A stretch of 64,000 nt of DNA from NCBI RefSeq assembly GCF_016595235.1, contig NZ_JAENHL010000004.1, forward strand, positions 462,343 to 526,342, given 5' to 3'. The notes under the pieces were generated by a model that was not told the DNA's origin, made no database searches, and saw only the letters and a program-made list of their open reading frames with translations. The DNA is from Taklimakanibacter albus (GTDB taxonomy: Bacteria; Pseudomonadota; Alphaproteobacteria; Rhizobiales; Aestuariivirgaceae). Numbering within the stretch: the first letter of the stretch is position 1; every line of letters starts with the position of its first letter. Shown here one piece after another: positions 57,195 to 64,000 of this stretch. The position numbers were made by a program, and so were the translations under genes.

Positions 57195-57590
57195 AGGTGC
57201 CAGCTGGCCTGTAAGCCGGGTTCTGTCCACGCCCTTGCGGACGCTGGATGACCATTCATCTGGAGCGCATGTTGCCATGCGCTTCGCGCGACCAACCCGG
57301 GCGGCGGGTTGAAAATGCCCCTGGGCCGAAGCCCATGCCGCCCCTATTCGGTCTTGCTCCCGGTGGGGTTTACCGTGCCGCGCCCGTTGCCGGCCGCGCG
57401 GTGCGCTCTTGCCGCACCGTTTCACCCTTGCTTCGGACGGATCTGAAGCGGTCTGTTTTCTGTGGCACTTTCCCTGGGGTTACCCCCGCCGGGCGTTACC
57501 CGGCACCGTATTTCCATGGAGCCCGGACTTTCCTCCCGGAAGGCGACGAGGCCTTCCCGGCGGCCATCCGGCCAGCTGGCGAGGTGACAG
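57195..57590 (-). ncRNA. rnpB: RNase P RNA, type A
   Basis: The minus strand carries the conserved core GAGGAAAGTCCGGGCTCC near the 5' end, AAACCCCACCGGGAGCAAGA in the middle and ACAGAACCCGGCTTACAGGC near the 3' end. GCCAGCTGGC at 57571-57580 and again at 57199-57208 can pair as helix P1, so the ends are good to about 10 bases. The roughly 390-nt length fits alphaproteobacterial RNase P RNA, which matures tRNA 5' ends. This RNA accounts for the gene-free stretch upstream of rsmH. Confidence 0.95.
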
Positions 57591-57659
57591 GTAGGCGGCC
57601 CCAGCCCCCGCGTCAACCGCTTAAACAGATTGAAATGTCAGGCGCATTTACCATTTACA

Positions 57660-57703
57660 GCATCGGCCCGAAAAGTGTGCGCGGTTTTCGGGCAAGCCGA
57701 TGC
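57660..57703 (+). repeat. mosaic palindrome copy D (first palindrome only)
   Basis: GCATCGGC...GCCGATGC encloses CCGAAAAGTG...CGGTTTTCGG. It lies between rnpB and the DUF4112 gene and is nearly identical to copy B's first half. Confidence 0.85.
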
Positions 57704-57744
57704 GCAAACAGAGAAGAGGCCGTTCCACACGGGACCTGGAGAAG

Positions 57745-58134
57745 ATGACGACCTTCGCCTACGCCACCGTCGCCGATTTCGGCATTGACGACCACGCCCG
57801 CCGGCTGGCGCGGCTGAAGCGTCTGGCGCATGTGATGGATACGGCGCTGCGGATTCCAGGTACCCGCATCCGCTTCGGCGCTGATTCGGCCCTGGGCCTC
57901 ATCCCCGGCGCCGGCGATGTCGTGGCCCTCGGCATATCGGCCTTCGCCCTCATGGAGGCGGTCAGGCTCGGGGCCCCGCCCCGCGTCATCGCCCGCATGA
58001 TCGGCAATGTCGCCATCGATACCGGGCTCGGTGCCATTCCGGTGGCCGGAGATATTTTTGACTTATTATTCAAGTCGAATACGCGGAATCTGAAACTGCT
58101 GCTTGAGCATTTTGAACGGGAGACGAAAGCGTGA
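57745..58134 (+). CDS. DUF4112 domain protein
   Basis: The 129-residue protein has the DUF4112 pattern: LAHVMDTALRIPGTRIRFG, GLIPGAGDVVAL and NVAIDTGLGAIPVAGDIFDLLFKSNTRN, with two hydrophobic stretches. It is probably membrane-associated; the function is unknown. The ATG at 57745 is preferred to an open frame from 57700. The next gene starts at its stop (GTGA), so the two are coupled. Confidence 0.87.
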   Translation: MTTFAYATVADFGIDDHARRLARLKRLAHVMDTALRIPGTRIRFGADSALGLIPGAGDVVALGISAFALMEAVRLGAPPRVIARMIGNVAIDTGLGAIPVAGDIFDLLFKSNTRNLKLLLEHFERETKA

Positions 58135-58439
58135 AGAGTATCGTGTGGGTCATCGCCTGGGTCTGCGTCGGCCTGTGGAGCGCGGTCATGGCGCTGGGCT
58201 ACTGGCTCCTCAACGCGCTGACCGGTTTTGCCGCCAACAACGCAGACAAGGTGGGAGGCGACGCCGAGACGGTGGAACTCGTCAACTGGCTGGCTCTTTT
58301 CCTGCAGAATGTCGGCGAAGTTGCCGCAGTCATCATCTGGGCCATCGTCTCCCTCCTGATCCTCGCCATCGCCTGGGTGATCGGCAAGCTGACCGGCGGC
58401 AATGCCGGTACAAATTTCCAGCCTCCACTTAAGGGCTGA
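58131..58439 (+). CDS. small two-helix membrane protein
   Basis: I do not recognise the family. The 102-residue product has two hydrophobic helices (about residues 3-30 and 62-88) and polar ends. A GTG start overlaps the stop of the DUF4112 gene by 4 bases, which supports expression and a shared role at the membrane. Confidence 0.7.
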   Translation: MKSIVWVIAWVCVGLWSAVMALGYWLLNALTGFAANNADKVGGDAETVELVNWLALFLQNVGEVAAVIIWAIVSLLILAIAWVIGKLTGGNAGTNFQPPLKG

Positions 58440-58497
58440 ACGGGCTTATCGCTGTCCACCAACTCGGCTATGAGTCGGTTGGGGAAGTGAGGGTGAA

Positions 58498-58956
58498 ATG
58501 TTGAGGCGTTATCTGCTGGCCGGCCTTTTGATCTGCGCCGCCGGTTCGGCTTGGGCTCAGGAACGCGAATGGCTCTTCGACACCGGCGACGAGGACGCCT
58601 ATCTCGTCTTTGGCGTGCCCGAGACCGACGATGCCGGGGTGAGCTTCGGCTGCACCCTGCAATCGGGGGATATCCGCCTCTTCGTTCCCGAAACGGGCGA
58701 GGAGCTGAAGCCCGATCAGAAGATCACCGTGACCATCGTAGTCGAAGGCAAGACGTTCACTTTTGACGCCACTACCTCGCCCAACGAGATGTCGGGAACG
58801 ACCAGCGCCGAGGCCGAGATTCCGGCGGGCGACGCGATCTTCGCCGATCTGCGCAAAGCCGACCGTTTCGAGGTCCGCGCCGGCACGGAAGACAACATCT
58901 TCCCGCTCGAGGGCGCCGATTTCGACAGCCTCGTGCGCGCCTGCACCAAGAGCTAG
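58498..58956 (+). CDS. secreted hypothetical protein
   Basis: The 152-residue precursor has a signal peptide cleaved after GSAWA (about residue 20). The mature protein is acidic and beta-rich with two Cys (about residues 40 and 149) that may form a disulfide. I know no family. GGGAAGTGAGGGTGAA precedes the ATG. Its stop abuts that of the convergent amidase gene. Confidence 0.75.
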   Translation: MLRRYLLAGLLICAAGSAWAQEREWLFDTGDEDAYLVFGVPETDDAGVSFGCTLQSGDIRLFVPETGEELKPDQKITVTIVVEGKTFTFDATTSPNEMSGTTSAEAEIPAGDAIFADLRKADRFEVRAGTEDNIFPLEGADFDSLVRACTKS

Positions 58957-59706
58957 TCAAGCAGCCGGCAAGGTGTCGATGAGGCGTCGCAGCGTCTCGA
59001 TGGTCGAGCGGTCGGCGATGCCGTCAATGCGGGCAGGACGGAAATGCCGCTGGAAGGCGCTGACCACGATCTGCGTGTCGGCGTCGAAATCACCGGTAAT
59101 GTCGATGCCATAGCCATAAAGCGCCAGCATGGCCTGCAGCGCCTCGACCGCATCGCCGCTGTCGCCGAGTTGGAAGAACTGGCCACCGCCTAAAGGAAAA
59201 GGCGGCACCCAATGGCCGAGCCCCTGCTCATGAAGGCTTTTCCAATCGAACTTCTCGCCTGGATCGATCTTGCGTTTCGGTGCCACGTCCGAATGTCCGA
59301 GCACATGCTCCGGCGCTATCTTGTGACGGGCGACGATGTCGAGGCCGAGCGCCGTGACCGCCGCCATCTGCTCGAGCGGAAAATCGAGATAGCCGTTGTC
59401 ATGGCCCGGATTCTCGATCTCGATGCCGATCGAGCAGGAATTGACGTCATGCTCGCCCTTCCACATCGACTGGCCGGCATGCCAGGCGCGCAGATCCTCA
59501 TCGACCATCTGGGTGATCAGGCCGGCACGGTCGACGAGATAATGGCAGGACACCTTGGAGATGGGATTGCACAGCCAGGCGCAGGCGCGCTCGGCGTTTT
59601 CCATGCCGGTGTAGTGGAGTAGCAGGATACGCGCCGTCTTGCCATCCTGGCGCGGCTCGACATTGGGCGACGCGATCACGCGATGCGCAAGAGCCGTGCC
59701 CTTCAC
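58957..59706 (-). CDS. N-acetylmuramoyl-L-alanine amidase (AmpD/Amidase_2) with PG-binding domain
   Basis: The 249-residue enzyme has the Amidase_2 fold with zinc-binding His in LLHYTG and HSDVAP, plus WHAGQS and SIGIEIEN, and a C-terminal PG_binding_1 domain (about residues 180-245). There is no signal peptide, so like AmpD it may recycle anhydro-muropeptides in the cytoplasm, although the binding domain would also suit sacculus turnover. It overlaps the djlA-like gene by 4 bases. The position near rnpB and dcw is usual for rhizobia. Confidence 0.9.
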   Translation of the reverse strand: MKGTALAHRVIASPNVEPRQDGKTARILLLHYTGMENAERACAWLCNPISKVSCHYLVDRAGLITQMVDEDLRAWHAGQSMWKGEHDVNSCSIGIEIENPGHDNGYLDFPLEQMAAVTALGLDIVARHKIAPEHVLGHSDVAPKRKIDPGEKFDWKSLHEQGLGHWVPPFPLGGGQFFQLGDSGDAVEALQAMLALYGYGIDITGDFDADTQIVVSAFQRHFRPARIDGIADRSTIETLRRLIDTLPAA

Positions 59707-60389
59707 AGGCCACGCTCCCGGGCGACCACTTCATAGGCCGCGTTGATGCGGGCCAGGCGCTCGGTCGCCACCTCGATCATCTCGGCCGGCACGCCGGCGG
59801 CGATATGTTTGTCGGGATGATTGTCGCGCACCAGCTTGCGGTAATGCTTGCGCACCTCCTCATCGGTGGCGAAGGCCTCGATCCCCAGAATGACATAGGG
59901 ATCGTCCTTGGTAGGCGCGAGGTGGCGCGCCTTGATGCGGACGAAGTCGCGCTTGCTGAAGCCGAAGATCTCGGCGACGCTTTCGAGATAGGCAAGTTCG
60001 CGTTCATGCACCGCGCCATCCGCCTTGGCGATGTGGAACAAGCTGTCGATGACGTCTTCCAGCACTTGTGGGCGGGTGGCGAAGAGCCTGGCCAGTTGGC
60101 GCGCATAGGCGTCGTAACCCGCCACATCCTGCTTGGCGAGATTGAACACCCGCGCGACGCCCGACAGCTCGCGCTCGGGCACCCGGAAGACCTGCTTGAA
60201 GGCGGCGATCTCATCGCCCGTCACCACGCCGTCGGCCTTCGCCATCTTGGCGCCGAGCGCGATGACGCCGATGGTGAAGGCGATCGACATTTCCGGACTC
60301 GGACGCGGGGCGGTGATCTTCGCAAGGAAGGCCGAAACCGAATCGCCGATGGCCGTGATCGCCTGACTTATGCGGGACCAGATGGACAT
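59703..60389 (-). CDS. djlA: DjlA-like TerB/DnaJ membrane co-chaperone
   Basis: The 228-residue protein has a TerB domain (about residues 30-145; IGVIALGAKMAKADGVVTGDEIAAFK) and a C-terminal J domain with the HPD motif (RDNHPDKHIA). It would stimulate DnaK ATPase. It lacks the strong N-terminal membrane helix of E. coli DjlA. The ATG at 60389 is preferred; one at 60404 is also possible, and the frame beyond that runs into a repeat. Confidence 0.88.
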   Translation of the reverse strand: MSIWSRISQAITAIGDSVSAFLAKITAPRPSPEMSIAFTIGVIALGAKMAKADGVVTGDEIAAFKQVFRVPERELSGVARVFNLAKQDVAGYDAYARQLARLFATRPQVLEDVIDSLFHIAKADGAVHERELAYLESVAEIFGFSKRDFVRIKARHLAPTKDDPYVILGIEAFATDEEVRKHYRKLVRDNHPDKHIAAGVPAEMIEVATERLARINAAYEVVARERGL

Positions 60390-60453
60390 ATCGCGGCGCA
60401 GCATAGTGGATTCGGCGGCCGGTGCCAGCGGGGTCGATTGCCGCGAAACGCAG

Positions 60454-60565
60454 GCGCGGGATGCGAAAAAGTGGCCCCCGGTTTTTCGCAAGGATCCCGC
60501 GCCCAAATATAAGGACCGATCACGTTCATGAGTTTGGGTTGATTCAACCCAAACTCATCGTGATC
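60454..60565 (+). repeat. mosaic palindrome copy E (two palindromes)
   Basis: First palindrome 60454-60502: GCGCGGGAT...ATCCCGCGC around GCGAAAAAGTGG...CCGGTTTTTCGC. Second palindrome 60518-60565: GATCACG-TTC-ATGAGTTTGGGTTG, a 3-base loop, the complement, CGTGATC. The design matches copy C, but the second stem has different bases that still pair. Confidence 0.9.
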
Positions 60566-60633
60566 TAGGTTACGAAATGTCTGAATTTGCCCGCAATTGA
60601 CGTTAAGATTGCAAAGATGACAGGGATGGTATC

Positions 60634-61146
60634 ATGAAATATCCAGCGATCGCCGCCGGTCTATTGGGTTTCGGGCTGTTTACGGCTCCTTTGCCTTCCA
60701 TGGCGGCCGGCCAGTTCGAATGCGGCGGCCCTGAAAGTGCCGTCGTCGCCGAAGTCGTGAAACCCCTGATCGAAAAGGCCAAGCTATGCAAAGGCCTCAA
60801 GCAGAAAGTCGATGCCGGCCTGTTCAAGGTCAAGATCAAGATCGACCAGACCCGGGAGGTGCGCGTCGAAAAGCTCGATTACTGCACCTCGGAAACCAGC
60901 CGGAAGCTCGAGGCGACCGTCTATGTCGCCTGTGAGACGGATGAGGACGAGGAAGTACAGATCAGCGTCGACGAGAGCTTCGATGTGACGGTCGAAATCG
61001 CCAACAAGAATTGCGCCGTCACCGATTTCAAGGTTGAGCCGCGTGGCGATATCGGCAAGCTCATTGCCAAGAACAGCGACTTTGAAGACAAAGTGCGCAA
61101 GGCGGTCGAGCGCCAGATCGCCAAGGCTTGCGACAGCGCTTCCTAG
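60634..61146 (+). CDS. secreted hypothetical protein with conserved Cys pairs
   Basis: The 170-residue precursor has a signal peptide cleaved after PSMAA (about residue 25). The mature part has Cys in FECGG, KLCKG, DYCTS, VACET, NKNCA and KACDS, so it could form three disulfides. I know no family. The G of its TAG stop is the first base of repeat copy F. Confidence 0.72.
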   Translation: MKYPAIAAGLLGFGLFTAPLPSMAAGQFECGGPESAVVAEVVKPLIEKAKLCKGLKQKVDAGLFKVKIKIDQTREVRVEKLDYCTSETSRKLEATVYVACETDEDEEVQISVDESFDVTVEIANKNCAVTDFKVEPRGDIGKLIAKNSDFEDKVRKAVERQIAKACDSAS

Positions 61147-61243
61147 CATGATCCGGAAAAGTGCGCAGCGGTTTTCCGGAAAGATCATGCGCAAACAAAA
61201 AGATAAAGCGTGACGGCGACTTTTCCCAAAGCCATCGCGCTTT
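61146..61243 (+). repeat. mosaic palindrome copy F (two palindromes)
   Basis: First palindrome 61146-61190: GCATGATC...GATCATGC around CGGAAAAGTG...GGTTTTCCG. Second palindrome 61205-61243: AAAGCG...CGCTTT with one wobble and one mismatch. It starts on the last base of the preceding stop codon and occupies the gap to the convergent BTAD gene. Confidence 0.85.
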
Positions 61244-61263
61244 AGATCCAATTCGGCCAGGCC

Positions 61264-63255
61264 CTACGCTTCCGGGAGGCCGGCGCGCGACAGCATGGTC
61301 AGAAGCTTGCTGTGAGTCTTGTCGCTGACATAACGCGGCACGAAGCCTGGCGACACATTGGCAACAGTGAGGTCCGGGATCTGGGAAAGACAGTGATGAA
61401 CGGCGCGCGAGGCCTCCTCGCCATTGCCCATCGCCATTGCCGCCGCCGCCCAGTAAAGCGCGCCGGGAACGAATTCCGGCCTTGTGCGCACCACCTTGCG
61501 TGCGGCCTCCAAGGCCTCCTGATCGTCTCCATTGCCGAATTTGGCGACGACAATGCTGTGATGACGCCAAAACTCGGTTGATCCGAGGGGGCCCAGCCTG
61601 ACGGACTCGTTTGTTTCGTTCAGAGCTTTTTCGGTCTGCCCCTGGAGAGCGTAGAGAACGGCGAGGTCGCCATGGGCATTTGCATAATTGGGATTGAGGG
61701 CGATCGCATGGCGTAATTCCACAACGGCTTCCTCGATGCGCCCTGCGCTTGAGAGAGCAAAAGCCAGGAAACAACGCGCCATTTCATCATCCGGCACGGC
61801 CTTGACGGCGCCCTGGGCGAGCAAAATGGCTCTGTCGATATGCTCCCGCGTGTTTGGCAGCGTCCCGAATCCCAGTCCCACGGTTATGACAACTGACACG
61901 GTCCGCATCGCGCGGGGGTTGTCCGGCTCGATTGCCAGGGCCTGCTCCGCCAAACCCATGGCGGCTTGTATGGATGACTTGGTCATTTCGTAGTATTTCG
62001 TGATCGCCTGATTCATCAGGCGCCGCACCTCCGGGCTGCCGGGTGGGCTTTTGTCGCGCACCTTCCAGCTGGTCAGCTGCAATTCGATGCCGAGAGCGAT
62101 CGTGACAGCCTGCGCAATCCGGTCCTGGAACTCGAGGCCTTCCTGCGTGCGTCCGTCGAAACGCTCGGCCCAGACATTGTGCCCGTTCGCCGTGTCGATG
62201 AGCTGGACATTGACCCTGAGATTGTCGCCGACACGCTGCACGCTGCCATTCAGCAGATATTGCACATCGTAGGTCGTTGCGATGCGGCGGACATCCAGGC
62301 TTCCCGTCTCGGTCGTGAATGTCGGAAGCTCCGTAACGATCGTGTAATCCCGCCGCTGGGATAGAGCGGTGGCGATGTCCTGGACCAGGCCTTTGGCGAA
62401 ATGGTCTTCGCTGCGCTCGGTGGTGAGGTTCACCAAGCCCAGAAGACCGACCGAGGGCTTTTTCCAGCTGGCGGCATCGGCCATGTTGCTCATCCTCCGT
62501 GTCGGAGATGAGATAGGTTCAGGGTCCGCGCCGACCAACAAGGATTGCCATAGCTTCCTTGTTTCGGGGCTGACTTCGACACCGAACTCCTTTTGCAGCA
62601 TGGCGCGACAGGTTTCGAATATCCGGACGGCCCGGTCGCGCTGGCCGCTCATAGCGAGCAGCTCCATTTTCAGCCGATATGATGCCTCGCGCGTCGGGTC
62701 CAGGGCGAGAAGGCGCCGGGCGATCGCGAGTCCTTTCTCCGCATCCACCAGCCGCGCCAGCTTTTCGAGAGATCCGATGGCGATAGCGAGAAGTTTCTCG
62801 CGCTCGATGGCAGCCCAATCCTCGAAAGTGCTGCTGCCCGAGAAGAAGCCATCCAGAAACGGACCGGTGTAGACGGAGATCGCCTCCTCGAGCTGCCCTG
62901 CCGAACGGGCCGACTGCGACATTTCCAGGACATCCGCATCGCTGTCGATTGCGCCGAGGCCGATAGTGTCCTTGTTGCTGCGCAGGATGGTTGCGCCGAA
63001 GGACGAGAGATCCTGGCGCAGCACGCTCAAGGCCTGCCTCAGGCTGTTACGAGAATGCCCGCTGTCGCTGTCGCTCCATAGCAGATCGGCCAGTTTTTCC
63101 CGCGTGGCGCTCATCCCGGGGCATCGGGCGAGATAGGCGATGATCGCCGGGCCTTTCCGGCCGGTCAGCTCGAGTGGCTGGCCCTCGGCATCTTGGATGC
63201 GAAATCCCCTAAACAGAAGCAGCTTGAATCTTGCCTGGGAACTGTCGCGCGGCAT
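61264..63255 (-). CDS. BTAD/SARP-type regulator with TolB-like and TPR domains
   Basis: The 663-residue protein has an N-terminal OmpR/SARP-type winged helix (about residues 10-100), a bacterial transcriptional activator domain (BTAD, about 105-245), a TolB-N/adenylate-cyclase-associated region (about 265-380; ERSEDHFAKGLVQDIATALS and AERFDGRTQEGLEFQDRIAQAV) and C-terminal TPRs (about 420-620). It lacks the NB-ARC ATPase of AfsR. Such proteins act as one-component regulators in proteobacteria, with unknown signals. It diverges from a PAS-domain sensor gene; the 186-base gap between them should hold both promoters. Confidence 0.87.
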   Translation of the reverse strand: MPRDSSQARFKLLLFRGFRIQDAEGQPLELTGRKGPAIIAYLARCPGMSATREKLADLLWSDSDSGHSRNSLRQALSVLRQDLSSFGATILRSNKDTIGLGAIDSDADVLEMSQSARSAGQLEEAISVYTGPFLDGFFSGSSTFEDWAAIEREKLLAIAIGSLEKLARLVDAEKGLAIARRLLALDPTREASYRLKMELLAMSGQRDRAVRIFETCRAMLQKEFGVEVSPETRKLWQSLLVGADPEPISSPTRRMSNMADAASWKKPSVGLLGLVNLTTERSEDHFAKGLVQDIATALSQRRDYTIVTELPTFTTETGSLDVRRIATTYDVQYLLNGSVQRVGDNLRVNVQLIDTANGHNVWAERFDGRTQEGLEFQDRIAQAVTIALGIELQLTSWKVRDKSPPGSPEVRRLMNQAITKYYEMTKSSIQAAMGLAEQALAIEPDNPRAMRTVSVVITVGLGFGTLPNTREHIDRAILLAQGAVKAVPDDEMARCFLAFALSSAGRIEEAVVELRHAIALNPNYANAHGDLAVLYALQGQTEKALNETNESVRLGPLGSTEFWRHHSIVVAKFGNGDDQEALEAARKVVRTRPEFVPGALYWAAAAMAMGNGEEASRAVHHCLSQIPDLTVANVSPGFVPRYVSDKTHSKLLTMLSRAGLPEA

Positions 63256-63441
63256 TAAACATCCGAATTTCGTCGCCCTAACGCGATCCTAATTCAAAAC
63301 TAACGCAAGGCAAGGTTTCTATGCCGGATTGGTAAGCGCTAAGCTGACGCAGCTTCACCTAGAATCCTCCGGAATCGAGGAAGGTGGAATTGCCGACAGG
63401 CATGACGTCCCCTCGCTGAAACAACTTTAGCTTGCGCCCGG

Positions 63442-64000
63442 ATGGATGATTCCCGGCCGATGAGACGAATGAAGTCGATGGGAACAGAGCCTGGAGACGT
63501 CCCGGACCTTGCCGATCACGGCACACTGCAACTCCTTGAACTGCAGGATAGGGAGCGATGTTTTCGCGAGCTGTTCGAGGCAAGTCCGCACCCTCTATTT
63601 GCGGAAGATTGGTCGAAACTTAAGCGCTATGTCGACAAGCTGACAGCCGAAGGCGTCACCGACATCGTCGCTTTTTTCGCCGCTCATCCCGAAGAGCTGG
63701 CGAAGATCCCCCAGCTTGTCGAATGGGCTCACATCAACGAAGCGGCAGTCAGAGTCTACGGGCTGTCGTCCATGCGCGAACTCGTCGACTATTTCAAATC
63801 GGCCCCACAGGCCAGCTTTCATATGTACCCGCTGTGCATTCAGCGCTTCCTGTCAGGCGAGTCCTACGCCGAGATCGAGAATGTCGATGTCACGCCGGCG
63901 GGAAGAGAGATCCACCTCGTCGAGACGTTCCGTCTGCCGAGCGGCTATGCGGGTGACTGGTCACGCATCTTTGCGGGTGTGAAGGATATTTCAGCGCTGA
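63442..64000 (+). CDS. PAS-domain sensor protein, 3' end outside window
   Basis: The frame stays open from 63406 to the window end, giving at least 186 residues. After a polar start it has a coiled segment and a PAS-like domain of the type found at the N-terminus of histidine kinases and diguanylate cyclases (LFEASPHPLFAEDWSKLKRY, then INEAAVRVYGLSSMREL and FAGVKDIS, the PAC end). The output domain lies beyond the window. The start is uncertain: ATG codons at 63442, 63460, 63469 and 63478 are all in frame and none has a strong ribosome site. Confidence 0.72.
   Translation, partial: MDDSRPMRRMKSMGTEPGDVPDLADHGTLQLLELQDRERCFRELFEASPHPLFAEDWSKLKRYVDKLTAEGVTDIVAFFAAHPEELAKIPQLVEWAHINEAAVRVYGLSSMRELVDYFKSAPQASFHMYPLCIQRFLSGESYAEIENVDVTPAGREIHLVETFRLPSGYAGDWSRIFAGVKDISAL

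Noticed and set aside
60390-60506. Extended N-terminus of the DjlA-like protein
   Set aside because: The extra codons come from repeat copy E and show no family similarity.
63359-63822. Two short minus-strand frames near the window end
   Set aside because: The plus-strand frame from 63442 has a PAS-like sequence and stays open to the end, so these are shadows.

Overview
The window is chromosomal DNA of a high-GC alphaproteobacterium, most likely of the Hyphomicrobiales (Rhizobiales). Reasons: a full dcw cell-wall/division cluster ending ftsQ-ftsA-ftsZ; the neighbours djlA-amidase-rnpB upstream of rsmH and bamD-recN-(ligA) downstream of ftsZ; an FtsZ with a long Gln/Pro-rich linker; a meso-DAP type MurE; a DUF1127 small protein; an EcfG-like promoter; and a family of mosaic intergenic palindromes resembling rhizobial RIME elements. 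I see no insertion sequence, prophage, CRISPR array or tRNA. No species can be named from the sequence alone.

Layout. 1-21.5 kb is mixed housekeeping and accessory genes: an MFS exporter, a small Pro/Thr-rich membrane protein, an ABC exporter, a TPR-sulfotransferase, an outer-membrane barrel, prmA, a DUF1127 gene, a periplasmic 5'-nucleotidase, a GAF-PAS-cyclase, an M24 aminopeptidase, an ArsR/SRPBCC/membrane-protein operon, phenylalanine hydroxylase, an SLC13/RCK anion transporter, azlCD with an AraC regulator, and an FMN reductase divergent from a LysR regulator. 21.5-24.4 kb holds ligA and a PadR regulator with a striking nested-palindrome operator.

24.5-34.4 kb is the most interesting region. 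A tightly overlapping seven-gene operon reads leftward: two S-adenosylhomocysteine-hydrolase-like paralogues, a lipoprotein binding protein, two CUT1-type permeases, a deaminase-type amidohydrolase and an ABC ATPase. It diverges from a LacI regulator across a perfect 12-bp LacI-type palindrome, and a nucleoside hydrolase lies just beyond lacI. Both SAHase-like proteins replace the usual HxTxE adenine-pocket motif with HxExK or VxExK. With a deaminase and a nucleoside hydrolase nearby, this suggests uptake and breakdown of a 5'-thio or otherwise 5'-substituted adenosine by deamination first (an S-inosyl-homocysteine-like route). This is inference, but testable.

34.4-38.9 kb: a metallo-beta-lactamase-fold hydrolase, a small conserved protein, recN and bamD. 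38.9-57.1 kb: ftsZ, ftsA, ftsQ, ddl, murB, murC, murG, ftsW, murD, mraY, murF, murE, ftsI, ftsL, rsmH, all on the minus strand and mostly with 1-20 bp overlaps, so the lipid II precursor pathway, the FtsL/Q/I/W core and the Z-ring are made together. A 290-bp gap with five GANTC sites separates ftsA from ftsZ. mraZ is missing upstream of rsmH and lpxC is missing between ftsZ and bamD. 57.2-61.2 kb: rnpB, a DUF4112 pair, secreted proteins, an AmpD-type amidase and a DjlA-like co-chaperone. 61.3-64 kb: a BTAD/TolB-like/TPR regulator divergent from a PAS-domain sensor cut off by the window end.

Six copies of one palindromic repeat family lie at about 18.8, 37.7, 51.0, 57.7, 60.5 and 61.2 kb, all in the same orientation. 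One copy encodes the C-terminal tail of MurF.
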